From Eumeta japonica (Eukaryota; Arthropoda; Insecta; Lepidoptera; Psychidae), in NCBI GenBank assembly GCA_005406025.1, contig BGZK01000097.1, positions 310,001 to 374,000 on the forward strand: a stretch of DNA of 64,000 bases, written 5' to 3'. Made by a program: the position numbers and the translations under genes. Positions within the stretch are counted from its first letter, which is position 1, and every line of letters begins with the position of its first letter. This document shows positions 37,193 to 48,745 of the stretch, in pieces. Under the pieces are notes generated by a model. The model made no database searches. It was not told the DNA's origin and saw only the letters and a program-made list of their open reading frames with translations.

Positions 37193-38800
37193 AGACTTAA
37201 AACTTGAAATCGGTGTTTGATAATTCAAATTTATCCAAATAGACTAGATAAGCCAAAACGACCACAATGTGGTTTTAGGACATGCTTTTAAGAGATTTGT
37301 GATATATTAATTTTGTCATCTATCTATATTAATACTTTTTATTAACTAAAAATTTAGAATATATTATTCTTCTGATTAGAAACATGTTTGAGAAACCATT
37401 GTCGAAAACTGACTTTTAAGGAAAGCCGCAGCAAAACGACTCTTGGACGATATTGATTTTCATGAGAGATTCTGCTTCAGGCAGAGCGTGAAAGATACAA
37501 TTTTTATGAAAGGATATATCTTAAGGAACTTTTTATCACTTTTGTAACTACGAAACCTGTCGATAGTTAATCTACGATCCTTTGTCCTCTCTTGTATCAC
37601 TAATGACTGGATGCATAGACGCTAATATGTATATGCGACACCCCGCTTCTTTTTCAGGTTTACGTTGGCATTCAACGTTAGACCTAACCTTTGTCTACAT
37701 TGTCTACTGCGTCAAACCGAATCTTTATATTTCAAAGAATATAGTTAAATATACTCATGTGGAGGATTGTCACTTAAATCTTTTTTGTACAAGAGCATGT
37801 TTCTAGTTTTGTGAATGTTTCTTTTCAACTTTTTTCGTTATTTGCTTACGTTATCTGGTTGTGTTTTAACGATGTAACGATGAGAATATTTTAGACCAGT
37901 CGTTCGCAATAATATAGGGAATATAAAGAAGATTATATAGGGAACTAGTATGCTCTAAGTGATCACTGCATTAGCAAACAAATTGTAGTCGGCAGTGAAC
38001 AATAAACACGAGCTATAAAAATTGTACTACTAGCCTTTTAGTGAATAGGTCGTTTGGATTATTTCGTTATGAAATTTAAGTCCATCACCATTGTGAACAA
38101 GAATAAAAGCTACTTTTTTCAGTACAATATAACAGAAGAAGAGATATTTCGGGAGAAATGACGCAAACAAATGCGGCTGTATGTTCCGAATCCCATTTAT
38201 TCCTCATGATTTTAATTTTTTTCTGAAGAATCTAAAATTTCCGATTAGAAAATACACATAATATCACGCTAACATACATAATTTAGTCTGGAATCCTTTA
38301 ACAGGATCAGTATCGCTGAGCATTTTCACGTTTTATAAGTGCAAATTAACTCTTTCTTCATTTGTCAAACATTCCACATTGACATTGTATATAAAGAAGG
38401 TTTATAAATCAAGCTGAAACTCCTAGTATGAAAAAATATGGTCGATTCTTTTGATCCTCTTGATCGATTATGTAAAATATATTACATGAAATCTTGCAAT
38501 AGAACTTTAACTTTAAGACTTATTCTTCCACTGCCAACCCACATAGTCATTTTTAGATTTCAAACCTCACACGATATCTCATTTCACCGTCTTATATAGC
38601 ATATTTTAGTTTTCCCATCTTCACTTAGACTCAGTGTGTATTTTTTAATAAGTCGAAGTCTGCATCTTGAGTATTCTTGAGCCATGTGTTGTGAAAACCA
38701 TAGTATTCATTTAACTTAAAAAATTATAGACAATAAAAGAATGCTCAATAGATTTCGTTTATTCAACCCTTAATCATCGATCCACATTGTATGATGTATC

Positions 38801-40184
38801 TCATCCCAGGGCCTTGGTGTTCGAAAGGACGGCGACGGCGGGCCCCGCGCTGATGACGCTGTCCCTCACTCTTCGTCCCATTTTTTCCTGAAATTTTTAA
38901 ACATCGATTTGATAATGCTTTAAGTTCTCCACACGAATTTGATGTATTTTTAAAAACGACACAATTACTATAATTTTGTTACTTTTTCAGCCCATTTCTA
39001 AACATTCATTTTTTGTACTGAAATTGGAATTTAGAATCTATTTTCGATTATGGACAATGTTTTTTGTAATATTACTACTACCGTGAGTACTTATTAAGTT
39101 GGTGATCCTTAAGACCACGATTTAAGAACTACTCTCGAGTTGTTAATTGTAAGTACCGTCGAGGTACTGACCTATCATCTAATTCTACAAAGTGCAATAT
39201 AAAAAGTCCTTTCAAGGATCTTTCTATAGGATTTTGAAAAGACAAACGAGCGTGCGAGCCACTAGAAAGAAGATGGTCACCGCCGCCCATGCACACCCGC
39301 AACCCCAGGAGTTGCGGGTTTATTATCCGATAAATTTTATTTATATGCGAAAAACAATACCCATGAATATTTTATGATTACAATCAACATTACATCATAC
39401 TAATATTATAAATTTGAATGTAAGTTTGTTTGTTTCGCTTTCACGCCAAAACTACTCAACTGGTTATCATTTCACTTTGTATATATATTCTTTAAGATAT
39501 TAGAAGTAACATAGGATAATTTTTATTAAAAAAAAAAATATATCATGTACTTTCGTACCATCTATCCTTACAAACTATAGCGTTTATAATACCTATAATA
39601 CATATTAGTAAGATCGTCATAAAAAAATACTTAGTTCCAATTTACATACATTACACAATATAATTGTTCAAACATTTATAACTGGAGAATAGCTGGACCG
39701 ATTTTTATTTTTAATTTGCTGGATTTGTCTCCGTCCCAAATAGCAAAATAATATAAAAACATTGAAAGATTGACAAAAAAATAAAACGCTTTCTATCATC
39801 ATTATCACAATTTTCCATCACCACGCGGGTGAAACCGCGTGGCGCAGCTAGTAATGCATAAAAGGCAAATTTTTTCTGTATCTTTATTGCTTTACAAGCG
39901 ATACTTATTTAAATGTGGCTTCCATTAAAATATATTGGCATTCGAAAAGAAAAATCAAGTGATAAATCAAACGACGTCGTTTAAAGTATGAATTCACAAT
40001 ACACACTAATTCTGCGCTCATAGGATTTTCAAATACGAAAACTTTGTCTTCAACAACGAGTGTGATTGAAGTAAACACTTACAATGTCTTTGAGGAAGCC
40101 CCACCCGGGATTGGGTGCTGCGCTGACGGTAGCCAGGGCCACCGCCAACAGCACCAGCACGAACGCCACGCTGAAGTACTTCAT
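38801..40184 (-). CDS. Cecropin D / enbocin-like antimicrobial peptide precursor, A2 gene
   Basis: Exon 1 is 40184-40083 and exon 2 is 38887-38801, joined in phase 0 across an intron starting GTAAGT and ending TTTCAG. The 62-residue product differs from A1 by one signal-peptide residue (Ala for Thr at position 14); the mature peptide is identical, beginning GWGFLKDIEKMGRRVRDS and ending ...TKALG. Exon 2 is identical in sequence to the A1 exon, whereas the intron carries substitutions and indels. Both genes look functional, so the duplication probably doubles the dose of the same peptide. Confidence 0.92.
39270..39325 (+). repeat. Repeat family Y fragment in the A2 cecropin intron
   Basis: Same fragment as 29525-29585. 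Confidence 0.6.
39395..39851 (+). mobile_element. Non-autonomous Helitron-like element in the A2 cecropin intron
   Basis: Begins TCATACTAATATT after an A and ends CTAG before a T, as expected for Helitron insertion between A and T. The terminal hairpin is perfect here (CCACGCGG, loop GTGAAA, CCGCGTGG), better than in A1. Confidence 0.75.
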
Positions 40185-40224
40185 GGTCACTGACTGACTG
40201 GAGGTGTTTCTCTCGAAGATGCTG

Positions 40225-40366
40225 CTAGCGAATGATGTAGAACCCTGTTGGTCTCGGCTTTTATATGTCGAATATGACTTATGGCCGGGCGTCCCTGGAC
40301 GGAAAAACCAAACGAAATAATTATTGAACTGTGTCATTATGAAGATGTAAATATGTACGGTTATCT
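40225..40366 (-). promoter_or_regulatory. Promoter of the A2 cecropin gene
   Basis: Minus-strand AGATAA (40361-40366), kappaB-like element (40287-40296), TATAAAAG (40258-40265) and an initiator TCATTC near 40230-40235, spaced as in A1. Confidence 0.7.
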
Positions 40367-41780
40367 CGTGACCTCTCTTTATTTACTTCGTTAGGTAAAG
40401 GGAAATTACATTTGTACTTCTTATTATAATTTTTTATTAAATTCTACACTACTGTCGGATCCCAAAGGATTTGTTCCTGATGTCATGTTTAAATGAGATG
40501 TAATAGTTCGATTATTCTTTTTTTTTGGAAAATCTCCAGTATTTTATGTTTTCTTGAATGTCCGAATTTATGTAGTATTTTTACTACGAGATTTTTTTAA
40601 GGTCGCCCCTCAACTGCGATCACTGTGAAAAATATGACTACCGTCATTTGGGCTTATTGCTGTAAAGTAATTTACCATCAATGAGGAGATTAGAGGTTAT
40701 TAAATATAATTAGGCTTTAGTTTTCTGGTGAGAAAAAATGTAGATAGACTATCATCCACAGTCAAATGCTGTTCGACAAATTGAGAAAGCAAAGAAGTCA
40801 TGGCACACGGTTTTATTGTTTTTATCCAGAGAGAAAACATTTAGTTTGCCAAAATATGTTCGGAAGCGATACAAACTAGCAAAATTAAGGCATAGAAGAT
40901 ACGTAGTACCCAAAGATATTGAGCAGTTTTCTGCGGTACGCGTGAAGTTATCACGACCTTACTCGAGTGTTTGTTTTGTATTGCTTTATCATTTATTTGT
41001 CTTGTTTTCGAAAACGTTCAGAAGAAACAAAACGTATTTGAGTTTGTAGAAGAGCAATGAAAGTTTGTAACATTTAAAATAATAAAATAAGGTCTTTGAA
41101 AAGACTAGTTTGCGTTACGCGATTTGTATTTGTATATATATAAGAACAGGAATAATTGATAGGAAGAATGATTTTTGGCAAATAAATTGTAATCAAAATG
41201 TATTTGTACCTATGCATAGAGACGAGAAAATGTTTTTGAACCTTTGTTTAAAGCAAACCATCCGTAACAAGTAGCGTACTCCGTTATGTCTTTTTCTACA
41301 AACAATACGTTTTGTTGATTCATTACACATATTGTGTTGTAATGTTCAGTTTACATGATTATAAACACTATAAGTTACACTATTAGGTATAGTTATGATC
41401 GACCTTACGAATTGAATAATTTGTGATATTTTTGTACTTTATTTAGATGACTCTATGATGTAACGATGGCATAAATGGCTAGAAATGATATTGATTATAG
41501 GTTTATCTTTATTACTTGAGACGACAGTTTACCACTTGATTTCACTTTTTAGATACAGCAATTGACTCATTTGGTTTATTAGGTGATATTGATTGGCACT
41601 TGCTTTGATATTGATTACTGATACTTTAATTCGTGACATGAATTAGGTTAATATTCTATAGATATTCATTTTGTAGGGTTTAATTGAGTTGCATATATAT
41701 ATAGATACATACATGATTGTAAAAAGAATTACAATATGAAGCTAAAGTAGGGAGGAAGCGCCCTTTTCTGATCATCATTA

Positions 41781-42032
41781 CTAAATAGAAAAACAAAAAG
41801 AAAACACTTTCTTTCTCACAGCAATAATTGAAGGAGACAATGCAGCGGGACGATGTTTATGCACAAAGGCAAAGATAGCCGAGTGCGACCAGGGCATTAG
41901 GTTTTGTGAGACACGCGGGCCAGAGAATCCGAAATTAGGACGCAAGCAATTTCGTTTCGATCGTGGGTCAATCAAAACTGCGACTTTTCTCCTAGCAGTG
42001 TCAACACGTGCCGGCTGATTGCAGAAAAACAA
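41781..42032 (-). other. Open frame kept in both A units, A2 copy
   Basis: Counterpart of 32038-32289; only the last residues differ. Not recognised. Confidence 0.25.
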
Positions 42033-43129
42033 ACACTACTAATAACTTTTATTACTAAATTACCTTTGGTGTGTGCACATTTCCTAATAAGCAGTTATCT
42101 TACAGTCTTGCAGTTCATTCGTTTGAATGAGCTCTGGCTCCCGCCAGCTGTCTCTAATTTTAATAGAAAATTTATTGACCGAGATATTGAATTTTCTCCT
42201 TTTGCTTAACCTACTTCGATGAAGGCAAACGAAGCGGAGGGAGGTGAGCAGGTCTGATAGGTATCAGAACTATTCGTCGAGAGTTACATGGGTTCCAAAC
42301 CAAACTCGTCCTCGTATTTTAAGCGCGGAAGAGAACTCTCTGGTATATTTCGTGGAACGTAGCATGTAGCATGTAACGTAGCGTGGAACGTGGAACATAG
42401 CACCAATGCTATTACCTCAAAATTCTACAAGATGGCTCTATAAAGCAACGTTTATAATTTATTTTATAATGCACTTTTAGTGAATCGATTTTCATGTATA
42501 GTCGCAGTATATTGGATGGGGAGTGATATCGATTTTTAATAAGAATGAGGTTGTTATATTGCCCCTCCGTGCAGCGTATTCATGTACATTGTATTGAACG
42601 CGTGCATTTATCTTCATTAATTATTTACGTATGCATTATATTTAACGCCGATAAGTTAAGCTTTCGATGTATGCGGTGTTTAAGTTTATTGCTATTGTCA
42701 GTAATAGTTTAATTTACAGTCATCAGCAATAAGCTTTGGTCTGAGCAATATAGTTTATACATAAATCGTAACCAGTATAAGCAATATCAGTATATGTATA
42801 TGAATGTCAAAAGGAAATATTTAGAGTTTTGGAGTTTCAAAGTCTTATTATGTTACATGATTTATGTATTATAAACGAACATGAATAAAAGTATATAAAA
42901 GCCGCCAAAATTATAAAGCATGGGTTTATTTACCCCTTTCCTCACTATTTATATTCCAAGACCGTCGTTTTTGAGGGAGTATATTTTAGTCGCGCGTCGA
43001 CTCCTATACGCGACTAGCAATATAACATTAATTACGCTTTCTAACTTTGTTTCTCAGGGAAGATTTCAATACAGATAAACTTAAAATAAAAACTTTAACT
43101 AAAGTTTTAGAAATTTACATCGAAAACTT

Positions 43130-44230
43130 CAGGGCCATCTGCATAAAGCAGGTGAATTTCCCATTGGCCGCTGGCCTATAGGAACGACATGTACGCTTTA
43201 TACAGATAGCAGAGTACAACCGCTACCACACCGCCACAGCAGCGGGCGCGCCCATTCCGCTGTCCCTGGGCGGGCCGACCCCGTCTTTGCATACGGCCCT
43301 TATAAAGCTAGTTGACAGCATTCATGTGCCACAACCGCGCTAAGAGTTATGGGAGTGTGGAGTAAAGCAATAACGGACGAGTTCTCAGGGCAGTAAAAAT
43401 AAAATACACATCGTTGCGTTTTATTGAGCTTAACTTGTACTTGGAGATATGAGTGTTATTTCAACTCTATGTTTTATGTATGTTTCACTTTCGCCGGTAA
43501 TCGTCACCAAGTATGGATCCATTGACATTGGATCCATACTTGGCTATTGTATGAAGAGGCATATTTACATCAGATGCCGCTTGGGATTGCTGGTCTGCCG
43601 ATTTTAGGCCCAAATGGTACGTCAATCAAATATGAATAGTGAATACTCTCCGACACACTATCCGCTACAGTTTGGGTTAGATCGTAAACTCTATAGTTAT
43701 TTCAGGTAGCTAAGGCTCTGTGATTTAATTCCATGACTTATTCGGAAATTTAAGATTTCGAAGAAAATTTGAAGTAGATTATGACGTTTTGTATTTTAGA
43801 AAGCCATTCTGATTGTTTATTCTAAGAGGTAACATTTTCTTATGTATGAATGCGAGTGTGAGCGTATCCGTGTAAGCTTTTAGTATCTACTAAACGAGTT
43901 AGACCTAAGATTTTCCTGTGTCGCTCTAAATGATTTATCGAGGAATTGTAATCGATACTTTGGAATCGGAATCAAAATTAATCGACTCGTTCTAATGAGA
44001 TTGTTTCCAAAAGAACGTTAGTTAAAGTTTCGTTTCAAATTTAAGTTTCAAGGTTGCGGTTGTCCAAGAAAGCGGTGATCTTCTTACTTCCGTGTGGCGC
44101 GTATGCTCGTTTGACCCTTGGACATCCTTTTTATAAAATCATTATTAAACTAAAACGTTTTCGATATCAGTTTTAAAGGACTTCTTACTACAATGAATAT
44201 GAAGCTATTAAAAAATTTATTAAACCAATA
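43130..44230 (+). repeat. Module P2: full-length copy of the TATA-containing flank
   Basis: The left part matches P1 (TTATAAAG at 43300-43307). The rest, beyond 43458, matches only the older P0 (21580-22450), including 'tttggaatc', 'atcgactcgtt' and 'gtatgctcgtttgaccc'. It lacks the extra 250 bases found in P0. Compared with P1 it has lost single bases at five or more places within the GC-rich part. Confidence 0.6.
43507..43543. repeat. Perfect 15-base hairpin
   Basis: CCAAGTATGGATCCA, loop TTGACAT, TGGATCCATACTTGG. P0 has only a diverged, non-palindromic sequence at the matching place (about 21730-21755), so the palindrome arose after P0 and P2 separated. Confidence 0.85.
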
Positions 44231-45159
44231 TATATTGTTGGGTTTACGAAGATATGAGCAAGATCATTAAAATGATTAGCATCTTTTTATCATTTTTATT
44301 TTAATAATCAATACCTACATCGATAAGTCGACTTGAGCTTTTCTTTGTGGAAGTACTATATATGTACTTTTCCAACTACATGATGTAATTTTAAACATGT
44401 TTCGAGAATGAAAAATAATGTTTATATAACACAATAAAACCCGAACAGGCGAAAGTTACTCAATGAGATTAAACGCGCCTCCCAGAGGCTTCGCTATATG
44501 AGATAAGATAATAAAGTGTGCTTGCTTTAACGCTCTGGATGTGCTAAGCGGAATCAGGCGCGACTTAGGCGTACTTTGTGAATAAGAAAGCCACGTATCT
44601 GCTCTATTACTAAATCCTGGTATTCCTACTGATAATGTAAAAAACGCGAGTTTGTGAGGGTGAATGGATGCTTGTTACTTGTTCACACAAGAATACCTGA
44701 AAGGATTTAGGTTTTAAACTGTATAGAAAGACTTTGTGCCCAACTTCACTGACGTGAACAAAGAAAGGCTTCTTTTAATTTTTTAATGTTCGTCTATTGG
44801 TATCATAAATACCTAAGAGAGTATGAAGATCAACACCTCTCAGGGATGAGAATCATCGGCAGGATCGGAATCAAGATTAAGATCGCGAAGCGAAATCGTT
44901 GCATAATTTAAAAATTGTGCTTGTATTCTCATACCAATTGAAATTTCTTTACGACCTATAATTTTTATTTTATTTCATATTTATAAGAAGTAGGTTAAAC
45001 GAAGTCAAAATAAAAATCAATATCCCATTCAAAGCAGTTATTCAAATAATTGTGTTACTGTGCAGTACAAAATTGAGCCGGCTCGACTGGTGAAATACGA
45101 CACTCACAGAATACGGATGTGAATTAACAGCTTTCAACGTTTTGTTTCGTCCAGTGACT

Positions 45160-45345
45160 GAGAGTGCCGATGGCCACTCATCCCTTCCCCCCCTTCATCT
45201 ATCTGATCTATACTCTATTATATATCCTATTCTCTGCCAAAATGCCGCAAAGCACTGCTGACTCCTCTGAGGTTGCGAGTGTTTATGGCCGGTGATGACA
45301 ATCTACTTTTTGGTGGGTTGCCTGCTCGGTTGCTCCTTGAATACA
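45160..45345 (-). repeat. Repeat family Y copy in B1
   Basis: Reads, on the minus strand, as 'caccggccataaacactcgc' with 'ctcagaggagtcagcag' and 'ggatgagtggccatcggc'. This is a member of the repeat common in Lepidoptera. Further copies lie in B' (50600-50800) and B2 (54750-54930). Confidence 0.7.
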
Positions 45346-45459
45346 CTACAAAAAAATTGACTAACACGAAGGCGTGACGGTAGACACTGCAAGAAATCGC
45401 TGGAAGAAAGCGTGACGCTTAACTTCTTAAAACCACGACATTGTAATTTTTCCCTAAAT

Positions 45460-45654
45460 CTAAAAAGAAGTTTCGCTTCCATGATTTAATGGCTTGTGGT
45501 GTATATGCGTTGCTTTCGAAGTTGAACCTAGTGCGAAACCGGTATCGAAATAGCGAGCAGGACCATGGTTAACACTGTGATCGATCGACATGAAACATGT
45601 AGGAATTCGTTGTACCTTCATGTGGGAGGAGCAGCGTGAAAAAGTTAATGTCAT
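45460..45654 (-). other. Open frame repeated in B1, B' and B2
   Basis: A 64-codon frame (MTLTFSRCSSHMKVQRIPTC...) is open in all three B copies: here, at 50294-50488 on the plus strand, and at 55058-55252 on the minus strand. Only a few residues differ. There is no known domain or signal peptide. It lies about 1.2 kb beyond the cecropin stop. With such recent duplications an open frame this short may be chance. Confidence 0.2.
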
Positions 45655-46431
45655 ATATAACCTTAAGCTTACCTATTGTTAGTAGAAATTACTCAAAAAT
45701 ACTTATGACAATGTGTATTCGTATGTGTTTGCCAGTTATATGGCAAGTGAAAAATGTCTAATGAAAAGAACTAGTGCGAAGTGAATTTGAATCAGCTTTT
45801 GCCCGCAGATCCGCCGCGTGGACGTATCTAGCATTCTTTCATCTCCAATTTGACTGATCATGCTGTCAACTATGATTCCAATCTTGTTCTTGCTTTCGAT
45901 TCCAATAATGGTCTCGTTTCTGATCTCGGTCTAGATTTTGATTTTATTCTAAATATACATAAAAAAAATATTTAAGGAAATGGGACAAAATTATCTTATA
46001 AGTTATAACGCGGTATAAACTATTACCTTAATACATTTCATCACTTTCTATCCAATATTTTTTGCGTAGTTCGTGAATAAATGCACAGACACACAAGCAA
46101 TCACTGTCATTTTCTCTGTACCGTTTTATTATTCTCAATTCTTGGTGTAAATTGTTTAAACTTCCTTACACAAATGTTTATTTTGCTTTATTTCATGTAT
46201 TTACTCTTTTAAATTTACAATTCAACAAGGATTCCTTGTAGTATTTCTGGCTGGTTTTCAAAAATCAATGACAGTCTGATGGGTTCGGCCTGCAATTAGC
46301 TCAGTAGATTTCTATAGGTTAACGGTCAGCCAGCACAAGCACCTCTAATCTAGAAGAGGCAGGTCGAGCCCATGCGCAGACCTGCATCGTTCAATGTATT
46401 TCTGATTCATGCGCAGCTCGAAATATATATA

Positions 46432-46692
46432 TCACATTTTTAAACGGCAAAAGGCAATATCCTGACTCAAACCTAGGTGTTGGAGAAAGCTCACCAAAGT
46501 GTTCAACGACGCGTGAAATCCTAACATGCGTTGAACAAGCACGAGGTCTGGTCTACTTTTAGAAGAAGCGTGGGTTGTAAAATTACCGTCACACAGGTGA
46601 ATATTGTATAATACAGAACTTTTCTGGGAGGCATTTAAAGTGAAAAAAGAAAGAAAAAAAAAATATTCGATCAGTTTTGTATTTAAAAACAC
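46432..46692 (-). other. Open frame just downstream of B1 cecropin
   Basis: An 86-codon minus-strand frame starts MFLNTKLIEYFFFL and ends ...SQDIAFCRLKM. It stays open in B2 (56032-56289) although the copies differ by indels totalling three bases and by several substitutions. No family recognised; its text resembles mobile-element-derived sequence. It starts about 190 bases after the cecropin stop, so it may lie in the 3' untranslated region. Confidence 0.22.
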
Positions 46693-46884
46693 ATGTTCAA
46701 ACTAAACACTTAATGATACACATCGCTATATGTTAAAATTAAAATCATAATAATTAAATTAATACTCTGATCATAAAACTAATTCTAAGTGACAGCTTAC
46801 AATACATGTGGTTGTAGTAAATGGTAAATGAGGTACATATTTTACTAAATAATGGATAGTTATTTTTTCTTGCATTGGGACGTC

Positions 46885-48302
46885 TCATCCCAGGGCCTTG
46901 GCGCCCGCGAGGACGGCGACGGCGGGCCCCGCGCTGATGACGCTGTCCCGGACCCTGCGCACTGCTCGTTCCTGAAATTATAGCCATGTATTTTAGAACA
47001 ATCCGTTTTGTTTTCTTGTGTGTCTTTTTCTTTCCTCTGTATTATTTTCTTCAGTTAGTTAGTTAGTATTAGTTTTCTTCAGAACGAAAGACATCTGTTG
47101 CATAAATCAGTGAATTAATCTTCGTTTTCTTTTGAGAAATTTCTAACGATTCAAATATTAGTTATTGAAACAGCAATGTCAATTCCACAGTAACAGAAAA
47201 ACAAGTAGGCGTTAGCGTCATGTATTAATTTAATGTTTTGATCTTTGTCAAACTTAGTACCCACGACTACAAAACGCCAACAATTTTATTAAATTGATTT
47301 TCTATTTGTGTCCATTTAGGTCTAAAAACTTATCAAGTGATTTTTAATCATTTGCGTAAGATGAGATTCAGTTTGTAATTCGTTAAATATCATTTGTCTT
47401 ATTTTTAGGATTCCACTAAAACTGTATGTAAAAATCAAAAATAATGAAATATTTCAATCGATTGTTTATAACAAGGGTAAGACCCAATATCACTAATCAT
47501 TGTTTACAATTTTTAGACTGTTAATTTTAATTTAGAACCATTTCTATATACAGAATATTCCTTGATTTTTTAATAATGGCCTATTAATTTTATTATCAGT
47601 TATTGAACTAAAACTATGTTTAAATATAATCAGTTAGTGATCAAATAATATTGTCACAAATATGGGAGTTACTAATCCCTTGAGTTTCTTGCCCATTCAT
47701 CTCAAGGTGAAACAGCATGTGGAGTGCTGTATTGTATTGAATGATGTATTCCAGTGTAGTTTCATTACATAAGATTTCCGAGGTAATGAAATTACACATA
47801 AATATCTATAAATACGTATATTATTTATTAATATATACATGATCACCGCCGCCCATAGACAGTCGTAACTCCAGAGGAGTCACCAGTGCGTTGCCGGCCT
47901 CTTGAGAGGAAATATTATATCCAATAAAGAGGGAATCGGGTTAATGGAGGGCCGAAAGGGGAGTGGGCCACCGAAACTCTTACTCACTGAACGAAACGAA
48001 ATAGCATAAGCTGCTATTTCATGTCTGTACTCTGTGAGAGTGTGGTATTTCAGTGTTCGAGCTGGCCCATTTTTGTACTGAAGCCAAGTTGGCCTCAGTA
48101 CGGTATGGCCATAGTAAAATGAATTTTAAGGAATATTTTACGCTCAGAATGAGAAAAATTTCTTTTTTTTATATAAATTTATAAAAACATAAACACTTAC
48201 AATGTCTTTGAGGAAGCCCCACCCCGGAGTGGGCGCCGCGCTCACGTTAGCCACGACCACCACCAGCAGCACCAGCACGAACGTCACGCTGAAGTACTTC
48301 AT
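46885..48302 (-). CDS. Cecropin D / enbocin-like antimicrobial peptide precursor, B1 gene
   Basis: Exon 1 is 48302-48201 (34 codons) and exon 2 is 46971-46885 (28 codons plus TGA), joined in phase 0. The donor is GTAAGT and the acceptor follows 'taatttcag'. The 62-residue precursor has a signal peptide MKYFSVTFVLVLLVVVVANV, then SA, an APTP pro-segment, and a mature peptide starting GWGFLKDIERAVRRVRDS with hinge SAGPAV and end ...AGAKALG. ERAV is the enbocin-like variant of the first helix, unlike EKMG in the A genes. A C-terminal Gly for amidation is kept. The start context differs from other copies (GATAATG instead of GACCATG), which could lower translation. Function as for the A genes: a secreted membrane-active antibacterial peptide. 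Confidence 0.92.
47835..48065 (+). repeat. Repeat family Y in the B1 cecropin intron
   Basis: 'atcaccgccgcccatagaca', 'ccagaggagtcaccagtgcg' and 'ttgccggcctctt' identify the widespread lepidopteran repeat. It lies within the cecropin intron, about 135 bases from the donor. B2 has the same insertion at 57430-57650 with several small deletions. Confidence 0.75.
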
Positions 48303-48347
48303 TATCACTGACTGATTAGAGGTGCTGCTCTTGAAGACGCTCCTAGC

Positions 48348-48489
48348 GAGTGATGCAGAACTGCTTGTCTCGGCTTTTATATGTCGAATATGACTTACGG
48401 AGGGATGCCCGATCGGATGGGAAAACCAGACGAAACGGTATTAAACTATGTTTATGCGGTTATTAATATATTTATAAATACAGTTATCT
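48348..48489 (-). promoter_or_regulatory. Promoter of the B1 cecropin gene
   Basis: Minus-strand AGATAA (48484-48489); kappaB-like GGGATGCCC (48402-48410, plus-strand reading); TATAAAAG (48374-48381); initiator TCACTC (48348-48353) 30 bases downstream. The leader is about 48 bases. A second candidate, 'gatgggaaaacc', lies at 48416-48427. Confidence 0.7.
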
Positions 48490-48560
48490 CGTGAGCTCTT
48501 ACTATTTTTTCTGGAAAATACAATTTATCATTTATTTATCGGTTTATCAAATTTATTATC

Positions 48561-48745
48561 TGACATTTTTACATTTTTTTAATGCATCGTAGAGAGTAGT
48601 TGACTTAGTCTTCCTTAGGGATCTCTTCAATGGATTTTTGAATGCCCACTGCTGCTTCTGGGCTCGTAAATATGTCTTATTTAGTCCCCAAAAATCACAA
48701 GATGCTAGGTCAGGACTTTATTTCGGATGCGTCATTAGTTCGTTA
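48561..48745 (-). pseudogene. Mariner transposase C-terminal fragment, B1
   Basis: The minus strand reads SPDLASCDFWGLNKTYLRAQ, then KQQWAFKNPLKRSLRK, with a stop in the preceding codons. SPDL-x2-CDFWL/G is the block holding the last catalytic Asp of the DD34D mariner family. Only this 3' part remains. It lies just upstream of the cecropin promoter. B2 has the same fragment at 58163-58328 with a 6-base in-frame loss. Confidence 0.72.

Larger units (their letters stand above)
33725..43458. repeat. Segmental tandem duplication, unit A2
   Basis: Starts within repeat X ('tttggtgagcccc') and ends at 'gagatatgagtg', after which the sequence departs from A1. Content and order match A1. Left-flank 'cacaTATTTggtg', right-flank 'gtgtTATTTcaac' and the junction 'TTTATTTggtg' share TATTT, suggesting joining at microhomology. 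Confidence 0.93.

Noticed and set aside
46290..46400. Possible tRNA or tRNA-derived SINE (B-box-like 'gggctcgacctgcc' on the minus strand)
   Set aside because: Only a partial B box, no convincing A box or cloverleaf stems were found.
46754..46987. 77-codon minus-strand frame with an Arg-rich middle (RGARRRRPRGRQG)
   Set aside because: It is cecropin B1 exon 2 read in the wrong frame; the correct frame gives the cecropin helix and hinge.
48295..48305. Apparent loss of the B1 cecropin start codon (cattat instead of catggt)
   Set aside because: On the minus strand ATG is intact; only the preceding bases changed.
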